Positions 1 through 13,922 of a DNA stretch of 64,000 nucleotides are shown one piece after another (positions within the stretch are counted from its first letter, which is position 1; each line of letters begins with the position of its first letter). The position numbers and the translations under genes are program-made. The notes beneath the pieces were generated by a model. The model was given only the letters and a program-made list of their open reading frames with translations, had not been told where the DNA came from and made no database searches. This DNA is from Stenocarpella maydis. Its lineage: Eukaryota; Ascomycota; Sordariomycetes; Diaporthales; Diaporthaceae. The stretch is from the NCBI GenBank assembly GCA_002270565.1, contig NQMI01000003.1:613331-677330 (forward strand), given 5' to 3'.

Positions 1-2054
1 TCAAGGACTGGCTGTGGGAGATCACGAGGCTGCAGCCGCCCACCGGAAGGGATGGCCCCATGGTGGACGACGCGTTCGAGGCAGAGAGTGTGCTGTCCAT
101 GTACCACCTGGTCAACTGGCCCAAGGAGCTGGGCGGCGCCGGCATCACTCCTGGCCGCGGCAAGTGGGAGTGCGTCAGGTCCATCTTCCCAATCCACAAC
201 GAGCCGGCCAACAGCGCGCTGCTGCGCCGCCTGAGCAAGAGGCTGTTCCTCGAAGACGAGGACCTCGACTCCATCAGGGACCTCTTCGGGAGCAAGGTCG
301 CCTTCTACTTCGCCTTCATGCAGACGTACACGGCATTCCTGTTCTTCCCTGCCATCACAGGCCTCCTCGCCTGGGTGTTCCTCCCGAAGTACTCGCTCAC
401 CTACGGCATCCTCGTGCTCTTCGGCTGCACCATCTTCCTGGAATACTGGAAGATCCGGCAGACTGACCTCAGCATCCGCTGGAACGTCAAAGGGGTCGGG
501 TCGCTCAAGGTCAACCGGCCGAGCTTCAAGTATGAGAGCGTCATCGTGGACGCTTTGGGGCGGACAAGGCACGTCTACCCCAAGTGGAAGGCGATCCTGC
601 GGCAGATGGTGCAGGTCCCGTTCTTCGCCCTAGCGCTCGTGATTCTCGGGTCCATTATTGCCATTGTCTTCGCCATCGAGGTTCTGGTATCAGAGGCATA
701 TGACGGCCCGTACAAGAGCTGGTTGGAATACCTGCCGACGGTCCTCCTGGCCATCTCCCTCCCCTATATCAACACCTTCCTCGAGGACGTGGCCGAGTGG
801 CTGGCCGACTTCGAGAACCACCGCACCAGCGACAACTTCGACGTCTCGCTCACGCAGAAGCGATTCGTGCTGAGCTTCATCGCCAACTACCTGCCCATAC
901 TGCTCACGGCCTTCGTCTACATCCCGATGGGCGACCTCATCGTGCCGCAGCTCCGCGACGCCCTGCGCAGGGCGCTCGGCCGCGGCGGCACCGACTCGGC
1001 GACGCTCATCCACCTCGCGGCCGACTTCCACAGCGACCCGGACCGTCTGCGCAAGTGAGTACCATTCTTACGCGGCCGACAGGCCCACAGTCCTTCTTCC
1101 TCGGAGTGTTCCAGAATGTACCACTTTGAGACCCGTAGCAGGTGATTAACAGGGAACAGTGAGATAATTGCCATAACCCTCACTGGCCAGTTCTCGGACA
1201 TGTTCGAGGAGCTCATCCTCCCATTCATCAAGATCCGCCTGCGGGACTGGTGGCACCAGCGCCAGCACTCCACCGCCGCGCACAAGCAAACGTCGCCGTC
1301 GCACTCCCGCTCCCTGTCCGCCCTCGTCGCCGACGACCCGGCCGAGGCGGCCTTCCTCCGCCGCGTGCGCCACCAGGCCGACCTGGAGCCGTATAACGTG
1401 CAGGACGACATTAGCGAGATGGCAATTCAGTTCGGCCACCTCGCGCTCTTCGCGCCCGCCTGGCCGCTCGTGTCGGTCGGGTTCCTTATCAACAACTGGA
1501 TCGAGCTGCGCTCCGACTTCCTCAAGCTGTGCTCGCAGCACCAGCGGCCGCACCCGGTCCGCACCGACGGCATCGGGCCCTGGATCGGCGCGCTCGACAC
1601 CCTGGCCTGGCTGGGGAGCATCTCGACGGCGGCCATCGTGCACATGTTCTCCGGGGCCGGCGCCGGCGCCGCCTCGTGGCTAGGCCTGCTGGCGACCGTA
1701 TTTGTCAGCGAGCACATCTACCTGCTGCTGCGGGTGCTGGTCCACGCGGTGCTGCAGCGCGTCATGGGCGGCAGCGGGCAGCTGCGGCGGGAGAAGGACG
1801 AGCGCTACGCGTTCCGCAAGCGGCACCTCGACGAGCTCGAGGCCCAGAGCAGGATGCGTGACGCGCTCCTGCTGGGCACCGGCGGCGGGGCCGAGCTGCG
1901 GCGCAAGAGGAGCGACGCCCGCATGGCTGACCTGGACAAGTTCTGGACAAAGCAGGCACTAGATGGTAAGAGTGAGGAGGTTGGCGCCGCCTTGATACGT
2001 GCTGTTGGTACTGCCGCCGGGGGCAAGCCTGCCGGCGAGGTAAAGAAGGACTAA
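1..2054 (+). CDS. Anoctamin/TMEM16 family membrane protein (Ist2-like), 5' truncated by window edge
   Basis: Exons are 3-1054 and 1160-2054. The 105-bp intron has donor GTGAGT and acceptor CAG at 1157-1159, and the joined codon reads through as LRN/EIIAITLTGQF. The frame is already open at base 3, so the true start lies left of the window. The visible part has many hydrophobic segments: around FMQTYTAFLFFPAITGLLAW, two in the middle of exon 1 (VQVPFFALALVILGSIIAIV, YLPTVLLAISLPYINTF), and several in exon 2. It also has the family segment FEELILPFIK. The tail after about position 1760 is hydrophilic and basic. Anoctamins are Ca2+-regulated lipid scramblases or channels; fungal members (Ist2 type) sit in the plasma membrane or tether it to the ER. 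Family assignment rests on recognised sequence pattern; scramblase activity is inference. The gene is convergent with urease. Confidence 0.85.
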
Positions 2055-2632
2055 GCTGTTGGTAGCCGAGACGGGAAGGTACTGCGAGAGCAGTCTGATA
2101 AGTGAGAAGAGCCTCCTGGACACAGAGTTGTATTGGACGGATATCATACTGTCGGCATAGACCATCCTATCTGGAGACAACGAGTAGTTAGCAGTTCGTC
2201 GCACACATTTCAAGACTGCACACGGTGCGGGCAGCAAAAAGGAACCAACCATATAATGGTGACGTGTTATTAGTGAGGATCTGAGAATGATATGCCCACT
2301 AGCCCGGACGCTTCTTGGGTGATGCCGAAACGTAGCCAAAATTATTATGCAGGCTAGTTTATATGGCCCTCTGATCACAGTAGACCCAGCCGAGCTCGTA
2401 ATCAATGTCTCCAAAGATTGATTCTCTTCCACAGTGCCCGTAACTTCTATCCAGCTCATTAGGTCTCCCACTAGGCTCACTTTAGATACGTACTTCGGTA
2501 TGTAAAGAGCCTGGCCATATCTCACATCACATCTTCGGCTGGAAGAAGAAAAGGCCCAGCCCTCCAACCTCTTCTTTTCATCGCGGAAATCAACAGAAGA
2601 AAACGCCCATGCCGGGGGGGGGGGGAGACCAA
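2055..2632. other. Convergent 3' intergenic region
   Basis: This is the shared 3' space between the anoctamin and urease genes. There is a run of G at about 2612-2625. No coding frame that I can support, and no structured RNA recognised. Confidence 0.6.
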
Positions 2633-5600
2633 TCAATAGACGAAATAATTCTGAGTGAGCGGTAGCGTCTCGCTGGGCTCGGCCACACAGACCTGCCCGT
2701 CGGCCTCGACCGTGTAGCTCTCTGGGTCGACACGCATGCGCGGCATGGCGTCGTTGTAACGCATGTCCTTCTTGCCGACGGACCTGCAGCCCCTTACGGG
2801 CTCGACGCGCTTGCGCAAGTTGTACGTTTGTACCACGCCGTGCTCGATGGACGCCTGCGACACAAACAGTACTGATGTCGCGGGCACCATGGGCGCATAC
2901 ATGGGCCGTGCAATAATGGGCTGGACCGTCGGAATGGAGGCGTTGGGGTCACCCTGATTGGGGGTAAAGGTTTTGGATTAGCTTCGTTGTAGTCTCATAC
3001 AAGGTGGGAGGCGGAAGGAAGCAGCATGTGAGAGGACAACAAAAGATGTGGTATAGAAGGGAACTCACCATCATTGCCCACGAGATCAACCCGCTCTTGA
3101 TCACCAGGTTTGGCTTCGTGCCGAACCAGGCCGGATCCCAGACCGACAGGTCCGCCAGCTTGCCCACCTCGACACTGCCCACAAGGTGGCCCATCCCCTG
3201 TGCGAGCGCCGGGTTGATGGTGTACTTGCTGACATACCGCTTCACGCGGAAATTATCGGCGCCTGTGCCCTCGTCCTCAGGCAGGTAGCCACGTTGTACC
3301 TTGTTCTTGTGCGCCGTGTTCCATGTGCGCAGGATGACCTCACCACAGCGGCCCATAGCCTGCGAGTCGGAGGATATCATGCTGATTGCGCCGAGGTCAT
3401 GCAGAACGTCCTCGGCGGCGATGGTCTCGGCGCGGATGCGTGACTCGGCAAACGCCACGTCCTCGGGGATGTTCTTGGACAGGTGATGGCACACCATCAG
3501 CATGTCCAGGTGCTCGTCCAGCGTGTTGCGCGTATATGGCCGCGTCGGATTCGTGCTGCTAGGCAGCACATGGGCATGCTCCACCACGCTGATGATGTCC
3601 GGCGCGTGCCCGCCGCCGGCGCCTTCGGTGTGGTACGTGTGGATGGTTCTCCCCTTGACCGCGGCGATCGTGTTCTCCACGAATCCGGACTCGTTCAGGG
3701 TATCCGTGTGGATTAGACACTGCACGTCCAGCTCGTCGCACACGCTAAGGCAGGAGTCGATGGCCGCGGGCGTACTGCCCCAGTCCTCGTGAAGCTTGAG
3801 TCCGCATGCGCCAGCGATGACCTGTTCGCGCAAGGCTTTTGGATCGCTGTCATTGCCCTTGCCGGTGATTCCGATATTGACCGGGACGTTGTCACATGCC
3901 TGAAGCATCTGGCGCATGTAATTAGCGCCAGGGGTGCAAGTCGTGGCGGAAGTGCCAGCACTGTGATGCCAGATCAGTATATGAGACCTCTGAAGTCAAG
4001 GGATCGTGGGCTTCGGGCGATTTCGAAAGACTGACCTTGGCCCTGTGCCACCGCCTAGCATGGTCGTGATACCGCTCGCAACGGCCTCGTTGGCCTGCTG
4101 CGGACAGATGAAGTGAATATGTGAATCAATACCACCAGCGGTGATGATCTTGCCCTCCCCAGCAACGACATCCGTACAGCTGCCTACCACCATGCCTGGG
4201 GTCACGCCCTCCATGACATCCGGGTTGCCAGCCTTGCCAATACCCACAATCAGCCCGTCCTTTACGCCGATGTCCGCCTTGTATATACCTGTCCAGTCCA
4301 CGATCAGCGCGTTGGTGACAACTAGATCCAGCGTTCTCGAGTCCGGCCGTCCGGTAGCCTGGCCCATGCCCTCGCGGAGCGTCTTGCCTCCGCCGAATTT
4401 GCACTCGTCACCGTAGACTGTGAAGTCCTTTTCAACCTTTATCCACAAATCCGTCAGGCCCAGCCTCACGACATCACCCGTCGTCGGCCCGAACATGGCG
4501 GCATACGCAGCCCGGCTCATTTTGAAGCCCTCGATGCTGAGAGATGAGTCGGCGTCCGGCTGGGGTGTGTGCGCAAAACCGGCCTGCTGCAGCTTCGCCA
4601 CGATCTCGTCCTTGCGCGAGGCGCTCACCACACCCTTCGCGATGCTGTTGCCACCCTGGATGATACGGTTCCCGGCGATCTCGACGAGGGTCACGGTCTT
4701 GGTGTCGCCGGGCTCGAACCTGACGCTCGTACCGGCGGCGATGTCTAGGCGGTACCCGTAGGCCTTGCTGCGGTCAAATTCGAGCTGGGGGTTCGTCTCT
4801 GTGAAGTGGTAGTGGCTGCCGACCTGGATAGGCCTATCACCCTTGCTGGTGACCTTGAGCCGCACCCTCCTACGGCCACTGTTGCACTCGACATGGGTCT
4901 TGAGCGGCACAACGGCGCCGGGCTGGCGGGCTGGCTCATAGTCCTCAGCACGAGGCAGGGAGAACAGATCTGTGCTGGGGATGGGCAGGAATGAGCCGTA
5001 TAGAGCACGCGCAAGATCGCCGTCATCACTGGAGATGGGGTTGTGGACCGTCACGAGATATGTGCCGCTGGGAAAGGTGCCCTCGACCTGGATCTCGTGC
5101 AGGGTGGCCGGGACGGAGGGCAGGACATGACGACGGCCCAACATGGTCGCGCCGAGGGACATGAGGTCGGCGACACTGTGGTTGCCATCGCGGATCAGCT
5201 CCTGTAAGTTATTGGCGATGAGGGCCTGTGAGAGGGCGTTAGCGAGTTAAGGATGTACATGTAGGTGGGGGGGATCAGATGCCCGGCTCGGCGGGCAGCG
5301 AGGCCGGAGAGGACCAAGCAAGCTTACAGTGGCCTCGGAATGGTTCAGCTTGACACCTCTGGCGAGACGCCGCTGAGCGAGGAGGCCCAGCTGGGAGATT
5401 GCGAGCTTATCAAGCTGGTGATGGGGAGTGTATTGTTAGCATCTGAGGCCTGTGGGGGAAGAGTATCGGAGAGGCTGCGGGTCAATGCAGAAAACTTGAC
5501 TAGGCAAGCTGAGCAGGACGCAGCAGAGGGCAGAGGGCAGAGGTGAGAGCAGCGCACCGCAACGGCACGGCACTGCACGGCACGGCACTGCACTGCACTG

Positions 5601-5667
5601 CACGCCATCACATGGCACCCGGAGAAGATGGATAGATGGCACTCACCTCTTTTGGAGCAAGATGCAT
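2633..5667 (-). CDS. Urease (EC 3.5.1.5), single-chain fungal type
   Basis: Five exons on the minus strand: 5647-5667, 5328-5414, 4036-5225, 3069-3960 and 2633-2953. They join to 836 aa, the usual length of fungal urease (gamma-beta-alpha domains fused). The first exon encodes only MHLAPKE, the conserved N-terminus, which fixes the start. Visible active-site elements are HIHFICPQQ (nickel ligands), GLKLHEDWG with the carbamylated lysine, [25 protein letters not shown] and the flap segment [14 protein letters not shown]. The protein ends in [10 protein letters not shown]. It hydrolyses urea to ammonia and carbamate in the cytosol and needs nickel-loading accessory proteins encoded elsewhere. 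No lesions seen. A pyrimidine-rich TTC tract (5691-5724) lies just upstream of the start. Confidence 0.97.
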
Positions 5668-8648
5668 CTTGGGTACTTGCTGACGGACAGTCTCTTCTTC
5701 TTCTTCTTCTTTTTCTTCTTCTTCGCACACCCGTCGTCACGAAGCCAGGAGCAAGCAGGTGTCATGAAATATTCATTAGTTCTGTACGGGGTGGGGGTCC
5801 AGTGGTAGTGGGATAGGATAATAAACAGGCAGGGCGGGCAGGGTCAAGGGGGAAGGGAAGGGTGGAATATCTCGGTACAGCGTCGCGGAACAAGGTGTAC
5901 GGATACGAGTGAGTAATAAAAGGAAGTCAAGCCAACGTCTCGGGAGCTGCCACCGGGCTTGTCTGGTCTAGGATGGGCTGCGCTGAGCCGTGCCGGACTT
6001 GGGCTGGGCTGCGTGGCCCTGGGGGGATTTTTTTGGGGGGAGGGGGCAATAGAAGGCAAGGCTGATAGATTAATGGTCGGGATGTACGGCATCTGGTGGG
6101 ATGGATGCATGGTGGACGTCTCGAGCTTGGGGCTTGGAGCTTGGAGCTTGGAGCTTGGAGCTTGGTGCTAGTGCCCAGTGCTGATTGACGATGGATGATG
6201 GTGAGGTTCTAGCCCGTCGTTTATGCGTGTCTCGCCCAAAGCTGCTTTTTTTTTAATTTTTTTTTACATGTCCAAGTACATAGGTGCGTGGGACGCAGAG
6301 TCTGGACCCTTTCGACCTCGACCGGGCCCCCGTCGTCATCTGCCACCACCCCCAGCCAAAGCCCGGCAAAAGCACACCAGCATGGGGAAGAGCTCCATAT
6401 CAGCCATCCAGCCAAAGCCAGCCTGACCTGTCAGGTACTGGCTGTGCTGCACATCCTGACGCCCTGCAGTCATCACCCCGCGACGGAGGGAATACGGACA
6501 TACCTAGGTAGGTACTAGACTATGTGACCATGTCGTCGACACACAGACACAGGACGGATAGATAGACAGCGACAAGGTATAAACAAAACGTGATCTTCAC
6601 CATCACCTCACCAGGGGTCCTGGGCTGATAAGACACGAAAACCCCGCTCTAGCTATCCTTGTACCCTCCTCCTTCTCCGGCCTCACCATCCATCCATCCA
6701 TCCACCCATCCATGTGTCCATCCATGCGTCCATCCATCCGTTCATCGCATATCAAAGACAAATTCCAAGCCCAACTCAACCCGGCTCCCGCCATCCGAAC
6801 CGACCGCTGGCCACCGCCCTGGATTAACGAGCCAACCACCTCTCCCTCCCTTTCTTTGTTTAGTAGTTAGGTCCTTGCTCCACGCGTCCCCCAGCCCTTT
6901 ACTATGTACACATGCAGGCAAGTTCGGCTCCGGGTATGCAACTGCCCTGACCCGAGAGGGCTGTGACACATCACCTGCTTTGCGCACCAGTCACACCCCC
7001 TAACTCGTCCAAGCACCATGGCGAGTTCCGTTGCCCGGCCTCTGTGCCTCTGTGCTATCTTCTAACATAAATCAGTACCGCGTTGCACGTCTTCACGTTT
7101 ATATTATAGGCCTGCACTGCCTGGTTGCCCGGCGGTCCTGCATATCGAACCAGACACCGGTGAATATGATGCCAAGGCGCACCACCCTTCGAGCCTACAC
7201 ACATTGCTAGATGGATCAGGAGGTCCGCCCGGGAAGGGGGGGGACGTTGTCATAAATAGATTAACTCGAGATGCAGAGGGACCTCGCCGCCCCGCCCTGG
7301 CACAAGTGACCTGTATACTAGGTACCTACCTACCTAGGTAAGGTAGTTACTAGGCGTGCCTCTTGGGGACGGGGCCGTCATACCTATGTATACCTAGGTA
7401 CACCTAAGTAGCCTCAACGCCCAGCCCAGCTAGACCACGCGAGCTACATGGTAGCTACCAGGCTATCTCCCAGGACACAGGTACCCCCAGCTCACATTGA
7501 TAGCTCTACTACCCTCCCCCACCCGCCCGTCCTTTGCGACGTCTCACCATACCTCGAGGTACGATTCTAACATGTGACACCCAGCCAGCCAGCTAAATGT
7601 TCCAAGTTACACGGGGCCATTGTAGTCCAGGCCTCTCCGTACCACTCCACCGGAGAGTTTGCCCCACTGCCGGGATACCGTTGCACCCCGTGCGCTGCGT
7701 AATGACGGGCATGAGGCCCGCAACGTCCGGTCGTCCTCAGAGAAGGGCGCCCGCAGCCTCATCTCATCCCATGTGCGGGTGGAGCTGCCTGCCTGCCTGC
7801 CTGTCATAGAAATAGGCTACCTACCGGCATGACTGACCTACGTGTGCGCCTTATCCGGAGCACCATGTCTCGCTGCTTTGTCGTCACTGCATGGGTGCGA
7901 TGTCGGGAGCAGTGTATGCTTCAATTGGTTGTCAATTGTTCTCATCCTAGTCCATGTACCAGACTGCCCTAGATATTCAGAGCCAGTAACGAATAGTTAC
8001 ACAATTTTTTTTAAAAAAAAAAAAAAAAAACCATACAGCAGAGCCTGTGGCATAAACCATGCCGTTGCCCTGGCCTGGCCTTTCCTGTACGCCCCCTCCT
8101 GCCAAACACCACGCGCAGACCGACTCCATCCAGAATGTTGCGCCCGGTCTCATTAAAAAAATAACAGGGCAGTAGAGAATTTATTTTCAGGCTCTGTCGC
8201 AACCACAATGTCTGGATCCGCATCTTCGTGATGACTCAAAACACGCAACGCAGCCAGACTGAGACAAAACAAGAAACCTCTCCACAAGAGCCGCCAGGTA
8301 TACTTCCCTTGTCCAGGTCCCACAATTGTAGGATCCTACCGGACCCCAGATCCCTTGAAGATATAGGATGAGACGGATTGAATAGTTGTTGCTCGTGCGC
8401 TTGCACCAATGGAGGCAAGCCGCATTGGCAGGGCTTTGCCCATGACCGTCAACCACAGCTGGCAGGACGCGGCCAGATGTTTCGTACTTTTTGTGTATCG
8501 GGGTAAGGGGATTCCGGGCCGGACGTCGTCGACATTCCTGTTGGGACTTGGGACTGGGGACAAGACGAGAGCCGCACCGAAAGAGTTATCATCGTTGGAT
8601 TTGGAAGAGGGCCGGATCGATAGCGTGTTGATCAAGGAATGGGGCCGC
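5668..8648. other. 3-kb gene-poor interval upstream of urease
   Basis: I see no credible gene here. It holds the urease promoter and several simple repeats: TTC tract 5691-5724, GCTTGGA repeats 6121-6169, CATC-type repeats 6683-6735, a cluster of CCTAGGTA palindromes at 6502-6512 and 7318-7412, and a poly-A run at about 8013-8030. Open frames in it are short, mutually overlapping and of biased composition. Confidence 0.5.
6121..6169. repeat. 7-bp tandem repeat (GCTTGGA)n
   Basis: About five consecutive copies of GCTTGGA, with slightly diverged ends. It is a short minisatellite in the urease upstream region with no coding role visible. Confidence 0.8.
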
Positions 8649-10323
8649 CTAACCGCTCTTAGCCTTCTTGCGTCCCGATTTCTTGGGTTCATCCTTCTCA
8701 GGCTGCTCTACCGGCTTAGCAGACGCCCTCTTGCGCTTCTTGTCCGGGCTGGCCGCTGGTGTCGCCGCCGCCTGCTGAGCGGGGGTGGCCACGACTGGCT
8801 CAGCCTCACTCTTGCGCTTGCGGGACGCCTTTGGTTTGGTTGCCTTGGTGGTGCTGACGGGCTCCTCAACGACTGGCTCAGGAGCGGGTGCGCTCTGCTG
8901 CAACTGTTCGGCAATAGCGGCCTGGTCGTTGGCGTGGTTGGCATCGCCACCGCCAAGAGGAGGCATCGGGATGTTGAACTCCTCGGCGTACTCCATGGCC
9001 TCGTCGTCGGTCATGTTCTTGGCGTTCAGGTTGCCGGCCTTGTAAGAGGCCACGCGAGCATTGTACAGGCGCAGGTTGTACTGGTAGGCCGAATTCCAGC
9101 CCTGATGCGGTGTGTTAGTGACTGGGGGAAGCTGGCGAGGGGTGGGTACTGACCAGTTTCTCTTGGGCGGACATGGAGCTCCAGCGACGCTGTCCCTCAT
9201 CCTGCACGGCACCCTTGGGGACACTGTCACCAAGGTCGGCGGCGATGATAGGGCGGGCGGTCTGCATGTACAGGAAGTAGGGGGTCAAGGGACGCTTGGG
9301 CGCGTTGGGGTCATGCTGGCGCTTCTTACGCTCCTTCTTCTCCTCGACGACGGGGGCGGGAGCAGGGGCGGGGTTTGGGATACCGGGCACCTGAGGCAGC
9401 GACTGGGCCGTGAACATGTCGGCGATGTCGGCGAGACCGGCGTCATCCTCGAGCAGAGTGGGCTCCCCAATCAGCAGGTTAGTCTGGCGCAGGTAGTCTG
9501 CATTCGTAGAGCGAATGAACTCCTGGATGGTAGCCAGGCGATGATAGACCTGTGGCAGAATTAGCCCCTAGTCCTGGCTGGGTTGCTGCAATGTTGTTGC
9601 CATGGCGCTGAGAAGCAAGAGGCTGACTGTCGACTGGTGCAGGTGCAAACCCGAGGTGAGACGTCAGGTCTGGTGGATTACTTGGTGTGGCATCAACAGA
9701 CGCGACGCGCGCCAATGATATGACGCGACACAGTCAAGTAAACAATACAGCCAGGGCGTGAGGGGAGGATAGATTTGCTCGTGATCACGTGAAACACGAC
9801 AGATCTCGGAGTGCATTGTGAATTGCATGTGCATCGGGCCATGGATTTGGGTGTCGCACAAGATTGGGTATTTCTCGGTGTGATGGCACCACTGTTGAGA
9901 TGGTTTGGGACGGGACGGGCGGCCTGGGTTGAGGATCAAGGGCAGGCCGAGAAGACGGTGATGGACTGGATGATAGCTGGGCTCGCTTGTGAAAAGAGCG
10001 GCGGTGGTTCAGGTTGGGAACCAGCCAAGTTGGTGCCGAGGCGGGTGAGAAGCGCAGGGGCAGAGTGGGCGCTGGGGTGGTGGTGGATGTTTGGTGAAGG
10101 GGAGCAGCGGCAGAGGGTAGAAAGGTGGTGTGGGCTGGCTGTCACTTACAGAGTTCCTCACTTTGATGAAGTTATCAACATCGATGACTCTGCCCTGCAG
10201 GTTGTTGCCCGTCAGGGTGGGCTGCTGGGGTTGCTGCTGCGGCTGCTGGGGAGCAGCAATGGGGACGGTTTGGGGGACGGCCGGGGCCAGCTGCTTCTCC
10301 TCTGCCTTCTTGGGACGCGCCAT
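8649..10323 (-). CDS. HMG-box DNA-binding protein
   Basis: Three exons: 10150-10323, 9154-9549 and 8649-9101, joining to 340 aa. The start MARPKKAEEK is followed by a Gln/Pro-rich stretch. The HMG box begins at HDPNAPKRPLTPYFLYMQ (about residue 146) and runs across the second intron into GWNSAYQYNLRLYNARVASY. The C-terminal third is Lys/Ala/Pro-rich, ending KKSGRKKAKSG, with probable nuclear-localisation and non-specific DNA-contact roles. HMG-box proteins of this kind bend DNA in chromatin. It could correspond to the Nhp10/Hmo1-like fungal group, but I cannot assign a one-to-one orthologue by eye. The first intron is unusually long (600 bp, 9550-10149) compared with the neighbours; the second is 52 bp. 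Confidence 0.85.
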
Positions 10324-13300
10324 TGTTGCCTGTTTGCTGCGGTAGTGGTGGGCTTTGTGTGGTTTTGGCGGTTTGGCAGTTGCTCTGGCTGCGGGCTGCA
10401 GTGGGTGGGCTGCAGAGCGGGTGGTGGTTCTGGTGGTGGTGAATGGGATGGAGACGTGGAGTGGTGGCCCAGGCGGCTGGCTGTAAAAGGTGCAAGGTGC
10501 AGGGTGCAGCTGTTGTTCTGTGGTGGTGTGTTATTTTTTTTTTTTGGACTGATGCTCTAGTAATAATTGCTTCAGTACGCGGTGGGTGGGAATGCCCTGG
10601 GAAGCCTGGAGGTTTTAGAGGATGAAAGAGAGAGGAGGGGGAAACGGAAGCGACAGGGCAAGGTGGGCGGGGGACGGTTTATTGGAAATTTCGGGGGACC
10701 AGAGCTGCTGGCTGATTTGGAGAGCGTGTGCAGCTTTGCAACCTCTGCAGCTCTGCAGCTTTTCTGGGACGGGCACACACTCGTGCTCCCCTTCCCCTCC
10801 CCTCTCGCTCGCACCCGCACCCGCACCCGCACCTGCACCTGCAGCAGGAGCAGCACCCGCACTTTTCTGTCTCTTCCGCCCAGCCCGACCCGACCACAAA
10901 GCTGCCCAGCTCCTCGTTACCCTCCCCTCGCCCACAGCGCAGGACAGCCACCAGCAGCAGCAGCAGCAGCACCAGGGGGCAGGGCCAGGCAGGGAAGGAA
11001 GGCTGTGGGCGTTTATGTGGGAACTGACTTCTTCCCTTCCCCCTTCCCTACCTACACAGGCACTCAAGGAGAGCAGCTCCCCCCCCTTCAGGCTGCCCAA
11101 GGCTGGGCACACTGATTGAAGTCATCCGCTCTCTCCCCTCTGCCCTGACTGCCCTCTCCTCTCCTCCCCAACCTTCTTCGCTCGCTGCCTGCCTGCCTGC
11201 CTGCCTGCCTGCCTTCCTTCTCTCTTCTGCTGCCCACCACCTCTACTGCGCCTACACTGCTGCAGTGCTTGACTTGCTGTGCGCAGTCCCAGGACACGGA
11301 ATCTGATTCCAGTTCCAGTGCTATCCCGTACAGAGCCACAAGACCCTTTCCGAGTTCGGGCTTCAGCGCCCGCCTGTGATCAACCTCGTGTGCACCTACG
11401 CCTTCCTGCTTGCTTCTTCCCACCTCGCCCGCCTCGGCCAGCGTTGGACCTTTCTTCCAGCTCATGCCTGCGACAGCGTCAAGTACACACACACCTTGTG
11501 TGCCAGCACTCTGCTCGATGCCATTTCTCATGCTGCAATCAATCAGGTGATATTGGTTGCTATTGCATTTCTTGCTACGTATCTCAGTCCTCACACTGAG
11601 TGCATCCCGTGCTCTGGCTACCTGGGAGAATGCCGATTCATCAAGTTGTCATAGCTCCAGCATTGCGCATGCTCTGCAGCCCAGTCAGCGCAGGTGCGGT
11701 CCTCACTGCAAATCCCGAGACGCAGAACAGCTCGTTTGACGCAGCGATGTGTGCAACCCGCCAGAGACGGACAAATGAGGGGCTGGGGATTCACAAAAGA
11801 AGCTCGAGCCAATGGTGTGGCTCAGCGCTCCTGCTTGGCAGGGGTCGCGTTGAGCGGCCCAATCTCATAGGTGCTCTGCCCTGGTGCCGAGACGGAGGAG
11901 GGAAGGCTGTCCAACTCACGAACAGAGGGCTCTAGCTCCATGGGGTCGGACGAGAGGGCGTGCACGTTCTGCCCTGTCTGCTGCTGCCCACACCTCCAGG
12001 TGCTCAGAACTCGGAGCTCAGAGCCCAGTAATAACCAAACCAACCTCGTGGCCGCCACCTCTGGCGCTCGGGTCCTCTCGCACAGCCAACTCCCAGGACC
12101 CTTCTGAGTACCTCCGCAGAGACATCCTCTTCTCTTGCTGCTAGCCACCACAGCCCTTGGAAGGGAACCCCCCCCCCATTCGTCCTTCAAATGATTGCAG
12201 TGACAGGATACTGCTACACTTCCCATCCTGCACGCAGCCGGTGCTCTCGAGGAGTTTCAGAAGCCTTGGCCATCGTATCCTCTCAGGCAAGCATTCACGT
12301 GCTTGGAGTCGAACGCTCCGGGCTGCGCAAGCCACCAACTAGATGGACAGGGCGAATACGTCTCTGACTCGGCTGAACCAAGCTTCCGTGACTCCGGATG
12401 TTGAGCATTGTAGTGACGGGCCGAGATGCGGTCCCTTGACAGGCCGAGGCTAACGCCAGCTCAGGCGAGAGACAACACGAGACGAGACGTGCCCAGAGCC
12501 GTGTGGAGACAGACCATGGTGACCTCCGAGCTCAGTGCATAACAGCTGAGTGAGGAGTTGCAAGCATCAAACTACATCTGGTACCACATGACGGCTAACA
12601 ACAACGCGTCTGTCCCTATGCTAATACATCACGTTGCTGCGTTCTTTTAATGTCTTGTGTGCCTTGATGTCATATCTCAAACCTCAGCGAGCAGGGCCGG
12701 TCTTGATGCCTGGCCCTTCCCAATGCGTCTGTGCCACGCTGTAGCAGACTTCTTGGAACCGGTACGGCCTGAGGAAATAATAGGTCATGAGTTGTCCACA
12801 TACAGTGCCAGCAAGACAGGCTGGCTGAGCTTGGGCCGAGTTTAGAGACTATAATGCAAGCCTGCCGCCGAAATTGATCTATCGCGGCTTGATGATAATC
12901 AATAGGGCCCAAGAGGAGGCGGGCCCAGGAATAGTGAGTGTCCCAAAACGCGTCAACAACATGACGCCAGACCATCCACACAGCCAGTATCTTTGTAGCC
13001 CCAAGCTCTCCCAACCTTGACGGAGCGCGTCACAAGTCTTTCTACGGGCAGACCCGCCGAACCGGGACGAGGTCGAAGAAAGAAGCAGCAGTAGCAAAAT
13101 GCTTCCACGAGACCACAGGGACCTGCCAGCGCCGCGGCAGCCCGCCACTGCCGCGCCACCACACACACGTGGATTCCAGTGTGGGGTCTCGCGCGACGGC
13201 CCGAGAATGGTGTGTGCTTCACGGGTAAGACGGGAAGATGGTGTCAAAGAGAGACAGGCACGACATTTCCCGCAACGGTTCGATGCTCTAGGCGTTTATT

Positions 13301-13853
13301 GACCTGGGCCGCGGCAACGGCCCGGCCAAGTGGGCAAGACGTACCTGGGTACACCACAACAGGGCCTCTTCAGGGGGTCTCGATCGAGCTTGCATTCCCT
13401 CTCTGCCTTCCAAGGTTCCCTAATAAATATACCTAGGTATATGACGGCGCGTCTTCAACGGTCCCCCCTCGACCTTGGGGTTACGTTATTATACTTGGCG
13501 GGCAAGCTTTCTCAAGCGGCGGGGCAACCTCCCCCCCCCCCCAACCGGGAGCATGAAACGCGTGCCTGGGCATACGCGGGGAGATCTCTAGACAGCCACG
13601 ACGTGTTTCGGAGAGAACCGGCCGTCTACTTTTCTACGATGCCCCAGTCTCTACAACAGACGCGAGTTGCTCCCGCTCATTACAAAGACACCTTGTATTA
13701 GTAATAATAATAATAATAATATAATATAATAATAATATATATAATATAATATTATTATATAATAATAATAATAATAATATAAATAATAATAATAATATAA
13801 TAATAATAATAATAATATAATAATAATAATAATAATAATATAATAATAATTAT

Positions 13854-13922
<69 letters not shown>

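Noticed and set aside
10567..11115. Overlapping frames of 165-182 residues on both strands
   Set aside because: Low-complexity Pro/Ser/Ala/Arg from CCCGCA and CAG repeats; several frames are equally long, none with a domain.
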